A DNA stretch of 9,865 nucleotides from Simkania sp. (GCA_028279205.1 JANQSR010000004.1:1-9865); one strand, 5' to 3'; shown: positions 1-6,665, counted from the first letter of the stretch. Numbers and translations are program-made. Notes: generated from the letters alone by a model not told the origin.

Positions 1-180
1 ACGGTCTGTCATTTGGGGATACCACTTTTTGGCCGAATTTCTCACCGCCGTATCCCCCTTGATTGCGTAAGCCTTGCTCATTCCCGTTTCGACCTGGTCA
101 AACGGACTCGGAGCAGGAGAAGAGGGATTTGGGCTTGTTTTCGAATTTAGGGGGGGGATGGCTCCGTTACTCTCTGACAT
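1..180 (-). CDS. Partial hypothetical protein, Ser/Pro-rich N-terminus, runs off the window
   Basis: This reading frame starts at an ATG (180-178) and stays open for 60 codons to the left edge, so only the N-terminus is visible. The protein begins MSESNGAIPPLNSK and is rich in Ser, Pro and Asn up to about residue 27. It then becomes more mixed, with FDQVETGMSKAYAIK and ending SAKKWYPQMTDR. There is no signal peptide or membrane segment and I do not recognise a family. A weak GAGAG lies about 5 nt before the ATG, and a better AGGAG lies too far upstream (about 20 nt). The gene follows the 871-residue gene on the same strand after an 89-nt gap, so the two may be cotranscribed. An 8-base C run (150-157 on the plus strand as G) falls at codons 8-11. 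A disordered Ser/Pro N-terminus would suit a type III secreted protein, but that is only inference. Confidence 0.55.
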   Translation of the reverse strand, partial: MSESNGAIPPLNSKTSPNPSSPAPSPFDQVETGMSKAYAIKGDTAVRNSAKKWYPQMTDR

Positions 181-269
181 AGGACTCTCTGTTTCGATCT
201 CCTAAATTTCAATCTATCACTTTCACAAAAAAAAACCAGATTTTTGACAAACCCCACAAAAAAGAGGGA

Positions 270-2885
270 TTAACGATCGAGTCTGGGCAGATAGGGAGCG
301 ATCATCCCTTTTCGTGAGTTAAGGCGACCTGCATCATATTTAAGAATGGCAAGAGAGAGAAGCGGGATGTCTGAGGGAGGGCTGAGTTGTGTGTGCACAA
401 TTTTAAAGAAGCTCTCATCAAAAATCTGGGAAAACTCTTTGGCTCTTTCTCCGATAAATTGAACTTCCCACTTTTTGATCGCCATCGCAGCGGGTGACGC
501 TTTAAAAGAGTCCAAGAAGAGCTTGAATTTTTCGGTGGCAACCTCTGTCTTTGGAATCCACATCCACAGCTCATCTTGGTGCCAATAAGAGATCTCTTTT
601 CCTTTAAAAAGATCATCTGCGCTCGTCACAGTCGAGATCATGTGGAAGAGTAAGAGAAACTCCCGGTTACTCTTGTGAGCATCGACTGCGTTTTGGTACC
701 AGATGGAGCGGAGCTTACAGAGATGTTTTTCAAATAGCGGGTAGTTGCTTGCAAAAATTTTTGTTTGTCCCACCCGGTTACACGTGTTTAGCGTCTTGAT
801 ATCGCTAAAAACATTCGATTTAGCTCCCTTGACACATTGGTTTAGATTTTCCGCAACTCCCCTCTCTTTGTGTATGTAAACTTTACTATAAAGCGAATAA
901 AAGTCTTGATTTTGCAAAAGGATGCGAGCAGCTTTTTGAGTGAAGTCTTGGCTCTCTTTGATCTCGTCAAAATTGAAGAGTTCCACCTCTTTTTTTTCCA
1001 CAAGAGACTTTAAACGGTTGAGAAGGGAGGCCATACACTCCACATCTAAACGGGAAACTTTCATGAGAAGATCGGTATCATCTAAAATGGCATACACAAA
1101 GTGAAGATACTCGACAAACTCACGTTGAGGATCGATATAATGCTCAGATTTTTTATAAAGCACCCTTTTCTTCTGAAGCAATCTCTGCGTTAACTGGAGA
1201 GTAGAACGGTCCATTTTCCCCTTTTCAATCTCTTTGAGCTGCGCATCAATTTGGCTCTCACTCATTCCAGACATTCCATGCTGATCATTGATCTGAAACG
1301 CCATCTGCGCCACAAGAACATTTGAAGACTGAGCATCTCCGATTAAGATTCTAGGGGGCATTCCTGTTCTAAGAGAGCTTTTGTGGTGATCGATCACGCT
1401 GATCACTTCGAGATAGGCGGGGATGTTCATCTCCTCCCGATTGCAAAAGTCTCGCAAGCTCACGGTGCCAAGTGGGCGCTTTTTCAAGTCGGCTGCCTGA
1501 ACAAGGCCGATCGGAATAAGATGTCCCATGCTATCTGTCTGGTTGACTGTCAAATAGGTATAGCTTCCAATTTTAGCTCTGATCTCTTCAAAATCGGTGC
1601 GGTGAGTCAAGTACTGAGGTTTAAATCCAAACACATCGTTTTTGATCTTGAAAGCGACTTCCAACCGATCGACAAAGTGGCGCATGGTCTGAAAAGTTTC
1701 AGAGAGCATTTTGACAAACACTTCTAATTGACCAAAAAGGCGGGGACGGTTTTCGGTAAGTTTGCCAGAGGTGTCGAATAGATCAGATTCGATCAAGGCC
1801 TTTAACCAGGTCGTAATCCCAGTAAAATCAACCCCCGTTTTTTCCATTGAGAGGGCAAAATCTTCAAAAGTCGCCTGAACCCCTTTTTCAACATTGAGCA
1901 CTTTGACGAGATAATCATCGACTAGTTGAAGCTGCTTATGAGGTAACCCTTTTGCAGGTTCACACTGACCAATTTGTAAGGTGAGGATCTGTTTAACAAC
2001 CCCAGAAACGTGACTGACCATCAAGTGGTCATGGGCAAAGCAAGAGATCAGTTGGATGTGAAGGTTCGACTCAAGCCACATCAAGCAATTGTTGAGCGAC
2101 ATCACGACTTGACGCACCCCTTCCACATCGATGGAACGCCAATCCCCAAGGTAATACCCTCGTGGGCTTACCACCACAAAGGCATTACGCGTCCTCTCAT
2201 GGTCAAAGCTTAAAGCCAAGTCCTGAGCTGTTTTCCGACTCATGTTATCCTGAGACATGAGATCAAGACTTGTAAGAGTTAAAGAAAGGCGCGTTTTTGC
2301 AACGCAGTCAAACATCTTAAAGCCAAAGAGATCTTTGAAAAGGAGGGAGACTTCCACCTGATTACAAGGGGGGCCTCCTGGGATATTCCAGACGTGGAGA
2401 CCCTCTCCCACGCGCGCTGCGAAAGCGTCGATCCAACCCCAAAATGAAGCAACGGTTGTATCAAGATCGGGCGAGATATGGGCTGTCACAAAATGAGTTC
2501 CCCTATAAACCTCACCCATACCGATGGGAAAGTAGATTTGGTAAGTATCGCGCGGAATCCATTTACCAGCAATTTTAGCGCGGACAAGATAGTTTTCTTC
2601 ATAAGAGAGGGAGGAAAATTGGTTGAGCCAAAGCTCGAAGCTAGAAAATGAATACCCCTCCAAAATCTTCCCATCCCGAATGCGGCTGATGTAATCGATC
2701 ACAGCTCCGAGCAAAAAGCAAGGGGGGGGGTATTTTTGTACGAGCTGACATAGGACTTTGCTGATGGTATCACTTTTCTCTTGCACGTTTAAGTTTAGAA
2801 AAGATTCTCCGTAAAAAGGCTCCATCACTCTGTCTAGATCGGAAAACCTTTCTCCCTGAAACTTGAAATCCCCTAAAAGAGGCAT
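270..2885 (-). CDS. Large DHH-superfamily protein with dispersed family II pyrophosphatase motifs (871 aa)
   Basis: I infer a phosphoesterase of the DHH superfamily, closest in motif pattern to family II (manganese-type) inorganic pyrophosphatases. Visible motifs, in the order expected for that family: H136-x3-D140-x-D142 (HISPDLD; metal-binding motif I), I498-D499-H500-H501-K502 (the DHH signature), AILDDT at 599-604 with D603 in the place of the motif IV Asp, and S857-R858-K859 followed by MIAPYLP, which resembles the C-terminal SRKKQ..P substrate-binding motif of the DHHA2 domain. The motif II strand (VD.NE in the family) may correspond to YLTVNQTD at 444-451, where the usual Asp would be Asn448. 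Family members are about 310 residues; this one is 871, with about 350 residues between motifs I and III and about 250 between motif IV and the SRK. There is no signal peptide or clear membrane segment, so it is probably cytoplasmic. The ATG is 27 nt downstream of tRNA-Arg and has no strong ribosome-binding site. A 9-base C run lies at codons 52-55. Catalysis is unproven. Confidence 0.85.
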   Translation of the reverse strand: MPLLGDFKFQGERFSDLDRVMEPFYGESFLNLNVQEKSDTISKVLCQLVQKYPPPCFLLGAVIDYISRIRDGKILEGYSFSSFELWLNQFSSLSYEENYLVRAKIAGKWIPRDTYQIYFPIGMGEVYRGTHFVTAHISPDLDTTVASFWGWIDAFAARVGEGLHVWNIPGGPPCNQVEVSLLFKDLFGFKMFDCVAKTRLSLTLTSLDLMSQDNMSRKTAQDLALSFDHERTRNAFVVVSPRGYYLGDWRSIDVEGVRQVVMSLNNCLMWLESNLHIQLISCFAHDHLMVSHVSGVVKQILTLQIGQCEPAKGLPHKQLQLVDDYLVKVLNVEKGVQATFEDFALSMEKTGVDFTGITTWLKALIESDLFDTSGKLTENRPRLFGQLEVFVKMLSETFQTMRHFVDRLEVAFKIKNDVFGFKPQYLTHRTDFEEIRAKIGSYTYLTVNQTDSMGHLIPIGLVQAADLKKRPLGTVSLRDFCNREEMNIPAYLEVISVIDHHKSSLRTGMPPRILIGDAQSSNVLVAQMAFQINDQHGMSGMSESQIDAQLKEIEKGKMDRSTLQLTQRLLQKKRVLYKKSEHYIDPQREFVEYLHFVYAILDDTDLLMKVSRLDVECMASLLNRLKSLVEKKEVELFNFDEIKESQDFTQKAARILLQNQDFYSLYSKVYIHKERGVAENLNQCVKGAKSNVFSDIKTLNTCNRVGQTKIFASNYPLFEKHLCKLRSIWYQNAVDAHKSNREFLLLFHMISTVTSADDLFKGKEISYWHQDELWMWIPKTEVATEKFKLFLDSFKASPAAMAIKKWEVQFIGERAKEFSQIFDESFFKIVHTQLSPPSDIPLLSLAILKYDAGRLNSRKGMIAPYLPRLDR

Positions 2886-2912
2886 GAACTTAACCCAAAT
2901 ACCTTAAAACAA

Positions 2913-2986
2913 CGGATTGAGCAGGACTCGAACCTGCGACCGCCCGCTTAGAAGGCGGGAGCTCTATCCAACTGAGCTATCAATCC
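2913..2986 (-). tRNA. tRNA-Arg (UCU anticodon)
   Basis: On the minus strand the gene reads GGATTGA at the 5' end and TCAATCC at the 3' end, giving a perfect 7-bp acceptor stem, with G as discriminator base. The D arm is GCTC/GAGC, the anticodon stem is CCCGC/GCGGG around the loop CTTCTAA (anticodon TCT), and the T arm is GCAGG TTCGAGT CCTGC. The 3' CCA is not encoded. A tRNA-Arg gene next to kdsA is, as I recall, also the arrangement in Chlamydia. The 871-residue gene starts only 27 nt after the tRNA 3' end on the same strand. Confidence 0.97.
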
Positions 2987-2999
2987 ACAAAAGGTTGAT

Positions 3000-3028
3000 A
3001 TTTTATTCATCAGAAAAATGATTTTCAA
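3000..3028 (-). promoter_or_regulatory. Sigma70-type promoter of tRNA-Arg
   Basis: On the minus strand TTGAAA (3028-3023) is followed by a 17-nt spacer and TAAAAT (3005-3000). The tRNA 5' end lies 13 nt beyond the -10 box, giving a leader of about 6-8 nt. The same 13-nt distance is seen at the tRNA-Thr promoter in this window. As no other promoter fits in the 27 nt after the tRNA, this one probably also drives the 871-residue gene. Confidence 0.7.
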
Positions 3029-3055
3029 GTATATTAGAATCAAGAATTACCTTGC

Positions 3056-3061
3056 GAGGAG
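3056..3061 (+). promoter_or_regulatory. Ribosome-binding site deciding the kdsA start
   Basis: GAGGAG sits 8 nt before ATG 3070. It selects this ATG (protein beginning MSFTEQ) over the in-frame TTG at 3052, which would add six residues. Confidence 0.75.
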
Positions 3062-3069
3062 TTTGTGAC

Positions 3070-3921
3070 ATGTCTTTCACTGAGCAGAAGATAGGAAGGG
3101 TGACCTTATCAAGGGAAGCCCCCCTCGTTTTGATCTCTGGACCCTGTGTGATCGAAAGCGAAATGCACGCCTTAGACTCGGCTGGCCAGCTCAAGGAAAT
3201 CTGTGAAAATGTCGGGGTTCAACTCATCTACAAATCGAGCTATGATAAGAGCAATCGATCCTCCCTCTATGCTTACCGAGGACCAGGCATCGACCAAGGG
3301 CTTGCCATACTTGAAAAAATCAAGAAAACGTTTGCTATTCCCATCTTCTCTGATATTCACCATCCCGAAGAAGCAAAAGAGGCGGCCACCGTGTGTGATG
3401 TTTTGCAAATTCCCGCTTTCTTATGCCGTCAAACAGATCTGTTAGTCGCAGCTAGCCAAACAGGGGCTACTGTAAATATCAAAAAAGGGCAGTTTATGTC
3501 CCCACAGGAGATGCAGTATGCTGCTGAGAAGGTTCTCATAGCTGGAAATAAGAAGATCCTTCTTACAGAAAGGGGAACCACTTTTGGGTACAACAATCTC
3601 GTCTCTGATATGCGTGCGATCCCTATGATGCAAAAATTTGGATGGCCCGTCTGTTTTGACGCATCTCACTCTACCCAGTTGCCTGGATGGGAAAAGGGAC
3701 GATCTGGCGGGCAGAAAGAGTTTATCCCCACTTTGGCCAAAGCCGCCCTTGCAGCAGGAGCCGACTTGCTCTACATCGAGTCACATGAATCTCCTGAAAC
3801 AGCAAAGAGTGACCAGGGCTCTGTCATGCCCTTTGAGGAGTTAAGAAAAATTCTACCCGTTGCTAAATCCCTTTATGATCTTGTTCACCTGAGTCCATGC
3901 TTAGAAGAGAGTCGGTTATAA
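3070..3921 (+). CDS. kdsA: 3-deoxy-D-manno-octulosonate 8-phosphate synthase (Kdo8P synthase)
   Basis: KdsA condenses phosphoenolpyruvate with arabinose 5-phosphate to give Kdo 8-phosphate, the precursor of the Kdo of lipopolysaccharide, in the cytoplasm. The 283 residues match the family along their full length: GPCVIES (24-30), KSSYDKSNRSS, RGPGIDQGL, FSDIHHP, IPAFLCRQTDLL, NIKKGQF, LTERGTTFGYNNLVSDMR, DASHSTQLPG, SGGQKEF and a C-terminal IESHESPE. Cys26 in GPCVIES marks the metal-dependent class (as in Aquifex), whereas E. coli KdsA has Asn there. The start chosen is ATG 3070, because GAGGAG (3056-3061) lies 8 nt before it. An upstream in-frame TTG at 3052 would itself contain this ribosome-binding site. 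The gene is divergent from tRNA-Arg, and its last 25 nt overlap the next gene. I see no convincing promoter for it in the gap. Confidence 0.97.
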   Translation: MSFTEQKIGRVTLSREAPLVLISGPCVIESEMHALDSAGQLKEICENVGVQLIYKSSYDKSNRSSLYAYRGPGIDQGLAILEKIKKTFAIPIFSDIHHPEEAKEAATVCDVLQIPAFLCRQTDLLVAASQTGATVNIKKGQFMSPQEMQYAAEKVLIAGNKKILLTERGTTFGYNNLVSDMRAIPMMQKFGWPVCFDASHSTQLPGWEKGRSGGQKEFIPTLAKAALAAGADLLYIESHESPETAKSDQGSVMPFEELRKILPVAKSLYDLVHLSPCLEESRL

Positions 3922-4472
3922 CTTTAGGCATCCTCTTGCTTTCGATCGGAGGTCTTCTCTTTCACATCTTAAATTTCAAAGGTTTTGCTCTGCCAATACC
4001 AAAAGAGAAAATGGTGAGTGATTCCTCCCTCATAAAGCAGAGAGGGAGAGGAGTCCAAAAAGATCTTTGGATAAGCCAGAAAGGGGGCTACTCCCACCAT
4101 CGGATCATCACCCCTTATTCTACTTTGACAATCAGGCCAAGAGAAAACCTCTTTGAGTTGATCGAAGAGATGGAGAAAGTGACGTGCTATCTTCAAAAAC
4201 GGATCGATGGGGGAAAAGAGGGATCTCAACAGATTCAACGTCTTCAATCAGATAGGGGCAGATATTTTTATAAAGACCAAAGCTTTGATGCGGAAAAGGT
4301 GTTGATTACCTCCTTTAAAATCCCAGGGCAAACACTCGAGGTAGATCTAGATCGACACACTCCTTTCTTAAGGGGTTACGCAAAGCGCGCTTTCATCTCG
4401 CTTAAAAGGGATCCTTTGAATCTTCAAGCAGAACAATTCAAAGCTCACATCTACTGTGAAAATCCCTTGTAA
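3897..4472 (+). CDS. LptC-like single-pass membrane protein, probable LPS export component
   Basis: This 191-residue protein has a short basic N-terminus (MLRRES) and one hydrophobic segment at about 7-27, followed by a soluble region that would lie in the periplasm. The layout matches LptC, the bitopic protein that receives lipopolysaccharide from the LptB2FG transporter and passes it to LptA. LptC is about 190 residues. The C-terminal stretch has short strand-like segments (VLITSFKIPGQTLEVDL, then LNLQAEQFKAHI), in keeping with the OstA/LptC beta-jellyroll, but I see no decisive motif and base the call mainly on context. The gene lies between kdsA and lptB, overlapping the former by 25 nt and sharing the A of TAATG with the latter. 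From memory this is the place of CT654 in Chlamydia. No clear ribosome-binding site precedes the ATG, so translational coupling to kdsA is likely. Confidence 0.85.
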   Translation: MLRRESVITLGILLLSIGGLLFHILNFKGFALPIPKEKMVSDSSLIKQRGRGVQKDLWISQKGGYSHHRIITPYSTLTIRPRENLFELIEEMEKVTCYLQKRIDGGKEGSQQIQRLQSDRGRYFYKDQSFDAEKVLITSFKIPGQTLEVDLDRHTPFLRGYAKRAFISLKRDPLNLQAEQFKAHIYCENPL

Positions 4473-5221
4473 TGTCAGATCTAGAAGAAAGCAAGACCCC
4501 CGTAACTCTCGAAGCAAGTCAACTCACAAAAGCCTACTTTAAAAAAAAAGTTGTCAACGCTCTCTCTTTTCGCGTCAAAAAGGGAGAGGTGGTCGCTCTT
4601 CTCGGCTCAAACGGGGCAGGCAAGACAACGGCGTTTTACATGACAATCGGTCTGGTCAAACCAGACAGCGGACACATTTTCTTCCAAGGAAAAGAGATCA
4701 CCCATCTTCCTATTCACAAACGAGCGCGCATGGGAATGGGTTACTTGTCTCAAGAGCCCTCTGTCTTCGGCCAGCTTACCGTAGAACAGAATATCTCTTG
4801 TATTTTAGAGACTTTGCCGATCCAGAAAGCAGAGAGAAAAAATCGTCTAAAGCTCCTTCTTCAAGAGCTTCAACTAGAAAAATTAGCAAAACAGCGCGCA
4901 AATCTCTTGTCTGGTGGGGAAAGGCGTCGTTTGGAGATCACACGTGCACTCGTCACAAGTCCTACGCTTCTCTTGCTTGACGAACCGTTTGCAAACGTCG
5001 ATCCGATTACCATCCATGACATGAAACAGATGATTCTCCATCTTAAAAAGAAAAAAATCAGCATTCTGATCACCGACCATAACGCGCGGGAGATCTCTTC
5101 GATTGTCGATTACAGCTACCTAGTGCAAGAGGGGCAAGCAACAATGAAGGGAACCGTTGCAGAGCTACTCGAAAACAAAAAAGCCAAAGCAACCTACTTC
5201 GGCGAAGATTTCAAGCTTTAA
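4472..5221 (+). CDS. lptB: LPS export ABC transporter ATP-binding protein LptB
   Basis: LptB is the cytoplasmic ATPase that powers extraction of lipopolysaccharide from the inner membrane with LptF/G and LptC. The 249 residues contain every nucleotide-binding element: Walker A GSNGAGKTT (45-53), Q-loop Gln94 in YLSQEPSVFG, signature LSGGERRRLEITRAL (146-160), Walker B LLLLDEP (166-172) followed by the LptB-like FANVDPITI, and the switch His203 in ITDHNARE. The length is typical (about 240). FGQLTVEQNI and the ITDHN H-loop are characteristic of LptB (formerly YhbG) rather than of other ABC ATPases. The start ATG overlaps the preceding stop codon (TAATG) and has no Shine-Dalgarno sequence, so it is probably translated by reinitiation. 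The transport permeases LptF/G are not in this window. The stop codon interlocks with that of the convergent 478-residue gene. Confidence 0.95.
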   Translation: MSDLEESKTPVTLEASQLTKAYFKKKVVNALSFRVKKGEVVALLGSNGAGKTTAFYMTIGLVKPDSGHIFFQGKEITHLPIHKRARMGMGYLSQEPSVFGQLTVEQNISCILETLPIQKAERKNRLKLLLQELQLEKLAKQRANLLSGGERRRLEITRALVTSPTLLLLDEPFANVDPITIHDMKQMILHLKKKKISILITDHNAREISSIVDYSYLVQEGQATMKGTVAELLENKKAKATYFGEDFKL

Positions 5222-6654
5222 AGTCTAGTCTCTAGCAAATCAGTGAAATTGGGAATATATTCTACCTTTTTGTAAAGCTCTACCTTGATGGGCTTATCCA
5301 GATTGCTTTTGAGAGCCATGAGAACCCCATGATCAGATTCGGAGAAAAACCAAATCGTCGCAGCGAATTTCATCCTTGTATCTTCATCTGACGGGACCTC
5401 GACAATTTCCGAGAGCATAGCGGAACGCTTGTAAAACGCCACATATTGCGCAAAATTTCCTGCTCGGAGAGCAAAAAGTCGCACATTTTCAGGCTTTCCG
5501 AGGAGATCCCGCTCAAACGATTCACTGGTAGAGTTTACATACGAGTTTGAACAGACGATCGCGCAGGTATCCCGACTAGAGGCTAAGAAACTTTTTACTT
5601 CATCGGACTGGGAAAACGCTCCCCCAACTGTTTTGAGAAAGGCAGCAAATTGATCCTCATCAATGGAAGGATTTTTTTTTTTTAAAACATTGTAAATCTG
5701 CCCAAAAGCGGGAGAGAGTTCTTCAAGTTCTTGGAGATAAAATACAGAATTGAAGCTGGGAAACCCCATCTGATTGAAAAATTTTTCCGCAATCGAGACC
5801 ATTTTTGTCTGATTGAAAAATTTTTCCGCAATCGAGACCATTTTTGTTCGATCTTCTGGGAGGTGGGTCATGGGCTCGGGACCGAGCGTTGTAGTAGGCG
5901 GATCGATAAATTCGAGAACATTTACAACCTTCTTGTAAAGTTTTTCCTTCACGATCTTACTTAGGCTGCTTTTGCAGACCGTGTGCACCCCATGATCAGA
6001 TTCGGAAAAAAGCCAAATCGTCGCAGCAAATTTCACCTTTGTATCTTCATCTGACGGAACTTCGAAAGTTTCCGAAATGAGAATGTGATTTTCCCAAACC
6101 GTTACATATCGAACAAAATTTCCGGCTCGAAAAGCGAAAAATCGCGTATTTTCAGGGATTTTAATGTGGGTCTTGAAGCATTTACCAGGCATCATTGCAA
6201 AAGAGTTCGAACAGACAATCACGCTGATATCCCTGGTAGAAGCTAAAAAACCTTTTACTTCATCAGACTCGGCAAACGCCTCCCCAACGATTTTGAAAAA
6301 GGCGGCAAATTGATCCTCATTACCAGAAGGTTTTAATTCTTTAAACACATTGTAAAGCCCCCCGAAAGCGTGAGAGAGATTTTGAGAGTCGTCTGAATCG
6401 AATACCGAACTAAATTTGGGAAACCCCATCTGATTGAAAAATTTTTCTGCAATCAAGGTCATTTTTGCAAAGCTTTCTGGAGGATGAGTCATGGGCTGAG
6501 GACTAAGACCCTTATATTGAAACCCAAAAAGGGAAATCGAAATATCAGAGTTGTGATAAAAGTCCCCAAAACGAACCCCAAAACCGAGTTGGCCTGGTCT
6601 GTCAAATGATACAACATGAACGTTTTGGGAATCATTAATAGATGAAACGGACAT
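5218..6654 (-). CDS. Unknown protein with two copies of a ~200-residue unit (478 aa)
   Basis: I do not recognise the family. After a unique N-terminus (1-51) the protein consists of unit A (about 52-250) and unit B (about 258-470). Shared blocks, in order: PMTH-PE, IAEKFFNQMGFP, AFG--YNV, EDQFAAF, SDEVK-FLAS-RD, IVCSNS, RAGNF--YV, EVPSDEDT--KFAATIW, FSESDHGV and LYKKV. Unit B also carries a direct 13-residue repeat (KMVSIAEKFFNQT, then KMVSIAEKFFNQM). There is no signal peptide or membrane segment. The start is firm: AGGAGGG lies just upstream of ATG 6654. The gene begins 26 nt after tRNA-Tyr on the same strand and probably shares its promoter. A 12-A run interrupts unit B at codons 324-328 (LKKKN) where unit A has FKELKPS. 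Repetitive proteins without known relatives are common among lineage-specific or secreted chlamydial proteins, but a role in host interaction is only inference. Confidence 0.88.
   Translation of the reverse strand: MSVSSINDSQNVHVVSFDRPGQLGFGVRFGDFYHNSDISISLFGFQYKGLSPQPMTHPPESFAKMTLIAEKFFNQMGFPKFSSVFDSDDSQNLSHAFGGLYNVFKELKPSGNEDQFAAFFKIVGEAFAESDEVKGFLASTRDISVIVCSNSFAMMPGKCFKTHIKIPENTRFFAFRAGNFVRYVTVWENHILISETFEVPSDEDTKVKFAATIWLFSESDHGVHTVCKSSLSKIVKEKLYKKVVNVLEFIDPPTTTLGPEPMTHLPEDRTKMVSIAEKFFNQTKMVSIAEKFFNQMGFPSFNSVFYLQELEELSPAFGQIYNVLKKKNPSIDEDQFAAFLKTVGGAFSQSDEVKSFLASSRDTCAIVCSNSYVNSTSESFERDLLGKPENVRLFALRAGNFAQYVAFYKRSAMLSEIVEVPSDEDTRMKFAATIWFFSESDHGVLMALKSNLDKPIKVELYKKVEYIPNFTDLLETRL
5245..5883 (-). 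repeat. Intragenic repeat unit B (residues ~258-470 of the 478-aa protein)
   Basis: This is the second copy of the internal duplication. It is longer than unit A by the 13-residue tandem insertion near its start, and carries the 12-A run coding LKKKN. The stretch near 5761-5787 matches 6421-6447 of unit A base for base, across the segment coding KFFNQMGFP. Boundaries are approximate. Confidence 0.85.
5769..5847 (-). repeat. Perfect 39-bp tandem repeat, two copies
   Basis: Positions 5769-5807 and 5808-5846 are identical (39 of 39), and 5847 continues the period by one base. The unit is 13 codons (KMVSIAEKFFNQT/M), so the repeat keeps the reading frame. Unit A has only one copy of this segment, so the tandem arose after the larger duplication. 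The absence of differences suggests it is very recent or still variable. Confidence 0.95.
5905..6501 (-). repeat. Intragenic repeat unit A (residues ~52-250 of the 478-aa protein)
   Basis: This is the first copy of the internal duplication. Compared with unit B, long nucleotide stretches are nearly identical: for example 5986-6010 against 5327-5351, around the segment coding FSESDHGV, and the stretch coding EVPSDEDT. Similarity at DNA level as well as protein level points to a fairly recent duplication. Boundaries are approximate. Confidence 0.85.
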
Positions 6655-6658
6655 AAAT

Positions 6659-6665
6659 CCCTCCT
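6659..6665 (-). promoter_or_regulatory. Strong ribosome-binding site of the 478-aa gene
   Basis: On the minus strand AGGAGGG is followed 4 nt later by ATG 6654. This nearly perfect Shine-Dalgarno sequence is among the strongest in the window and lies within the 26 nt between tRNA-Tyr and the coding region. It fixes the start and argues that the region after the tRNAs is really translated. Confidence 0.8.

Noticed and set aside
1383..1727. 114-codon open frame on the plus strand
   Set aside because: It lies wholly antisense within the 871-residue gene, over the DHH motif region, and has no ribosome-binding site or recognisable motif; it is a shadow frame.
2995..3035. Plus-strand promoter for kdsA (TTGATA at 2995 or TATATT at 3030)
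   Set aside because: TTGATA has no acceptable -10 box at 16-18 nt, and TATATT has only TTCATC as -35; neither is convincing.
3052..3069. Upstream TTG start for kdsA
   Set aside because: The GAGGAG ribosome-binding site lies inside this extension and points to ATG 3070; the extra six residues have no counterpart in the family.
5769..5847. CRISPR array
   Set aside because: The repeats are directly adjacent without spacers, only two copies exist and they are in frame within a coding region.
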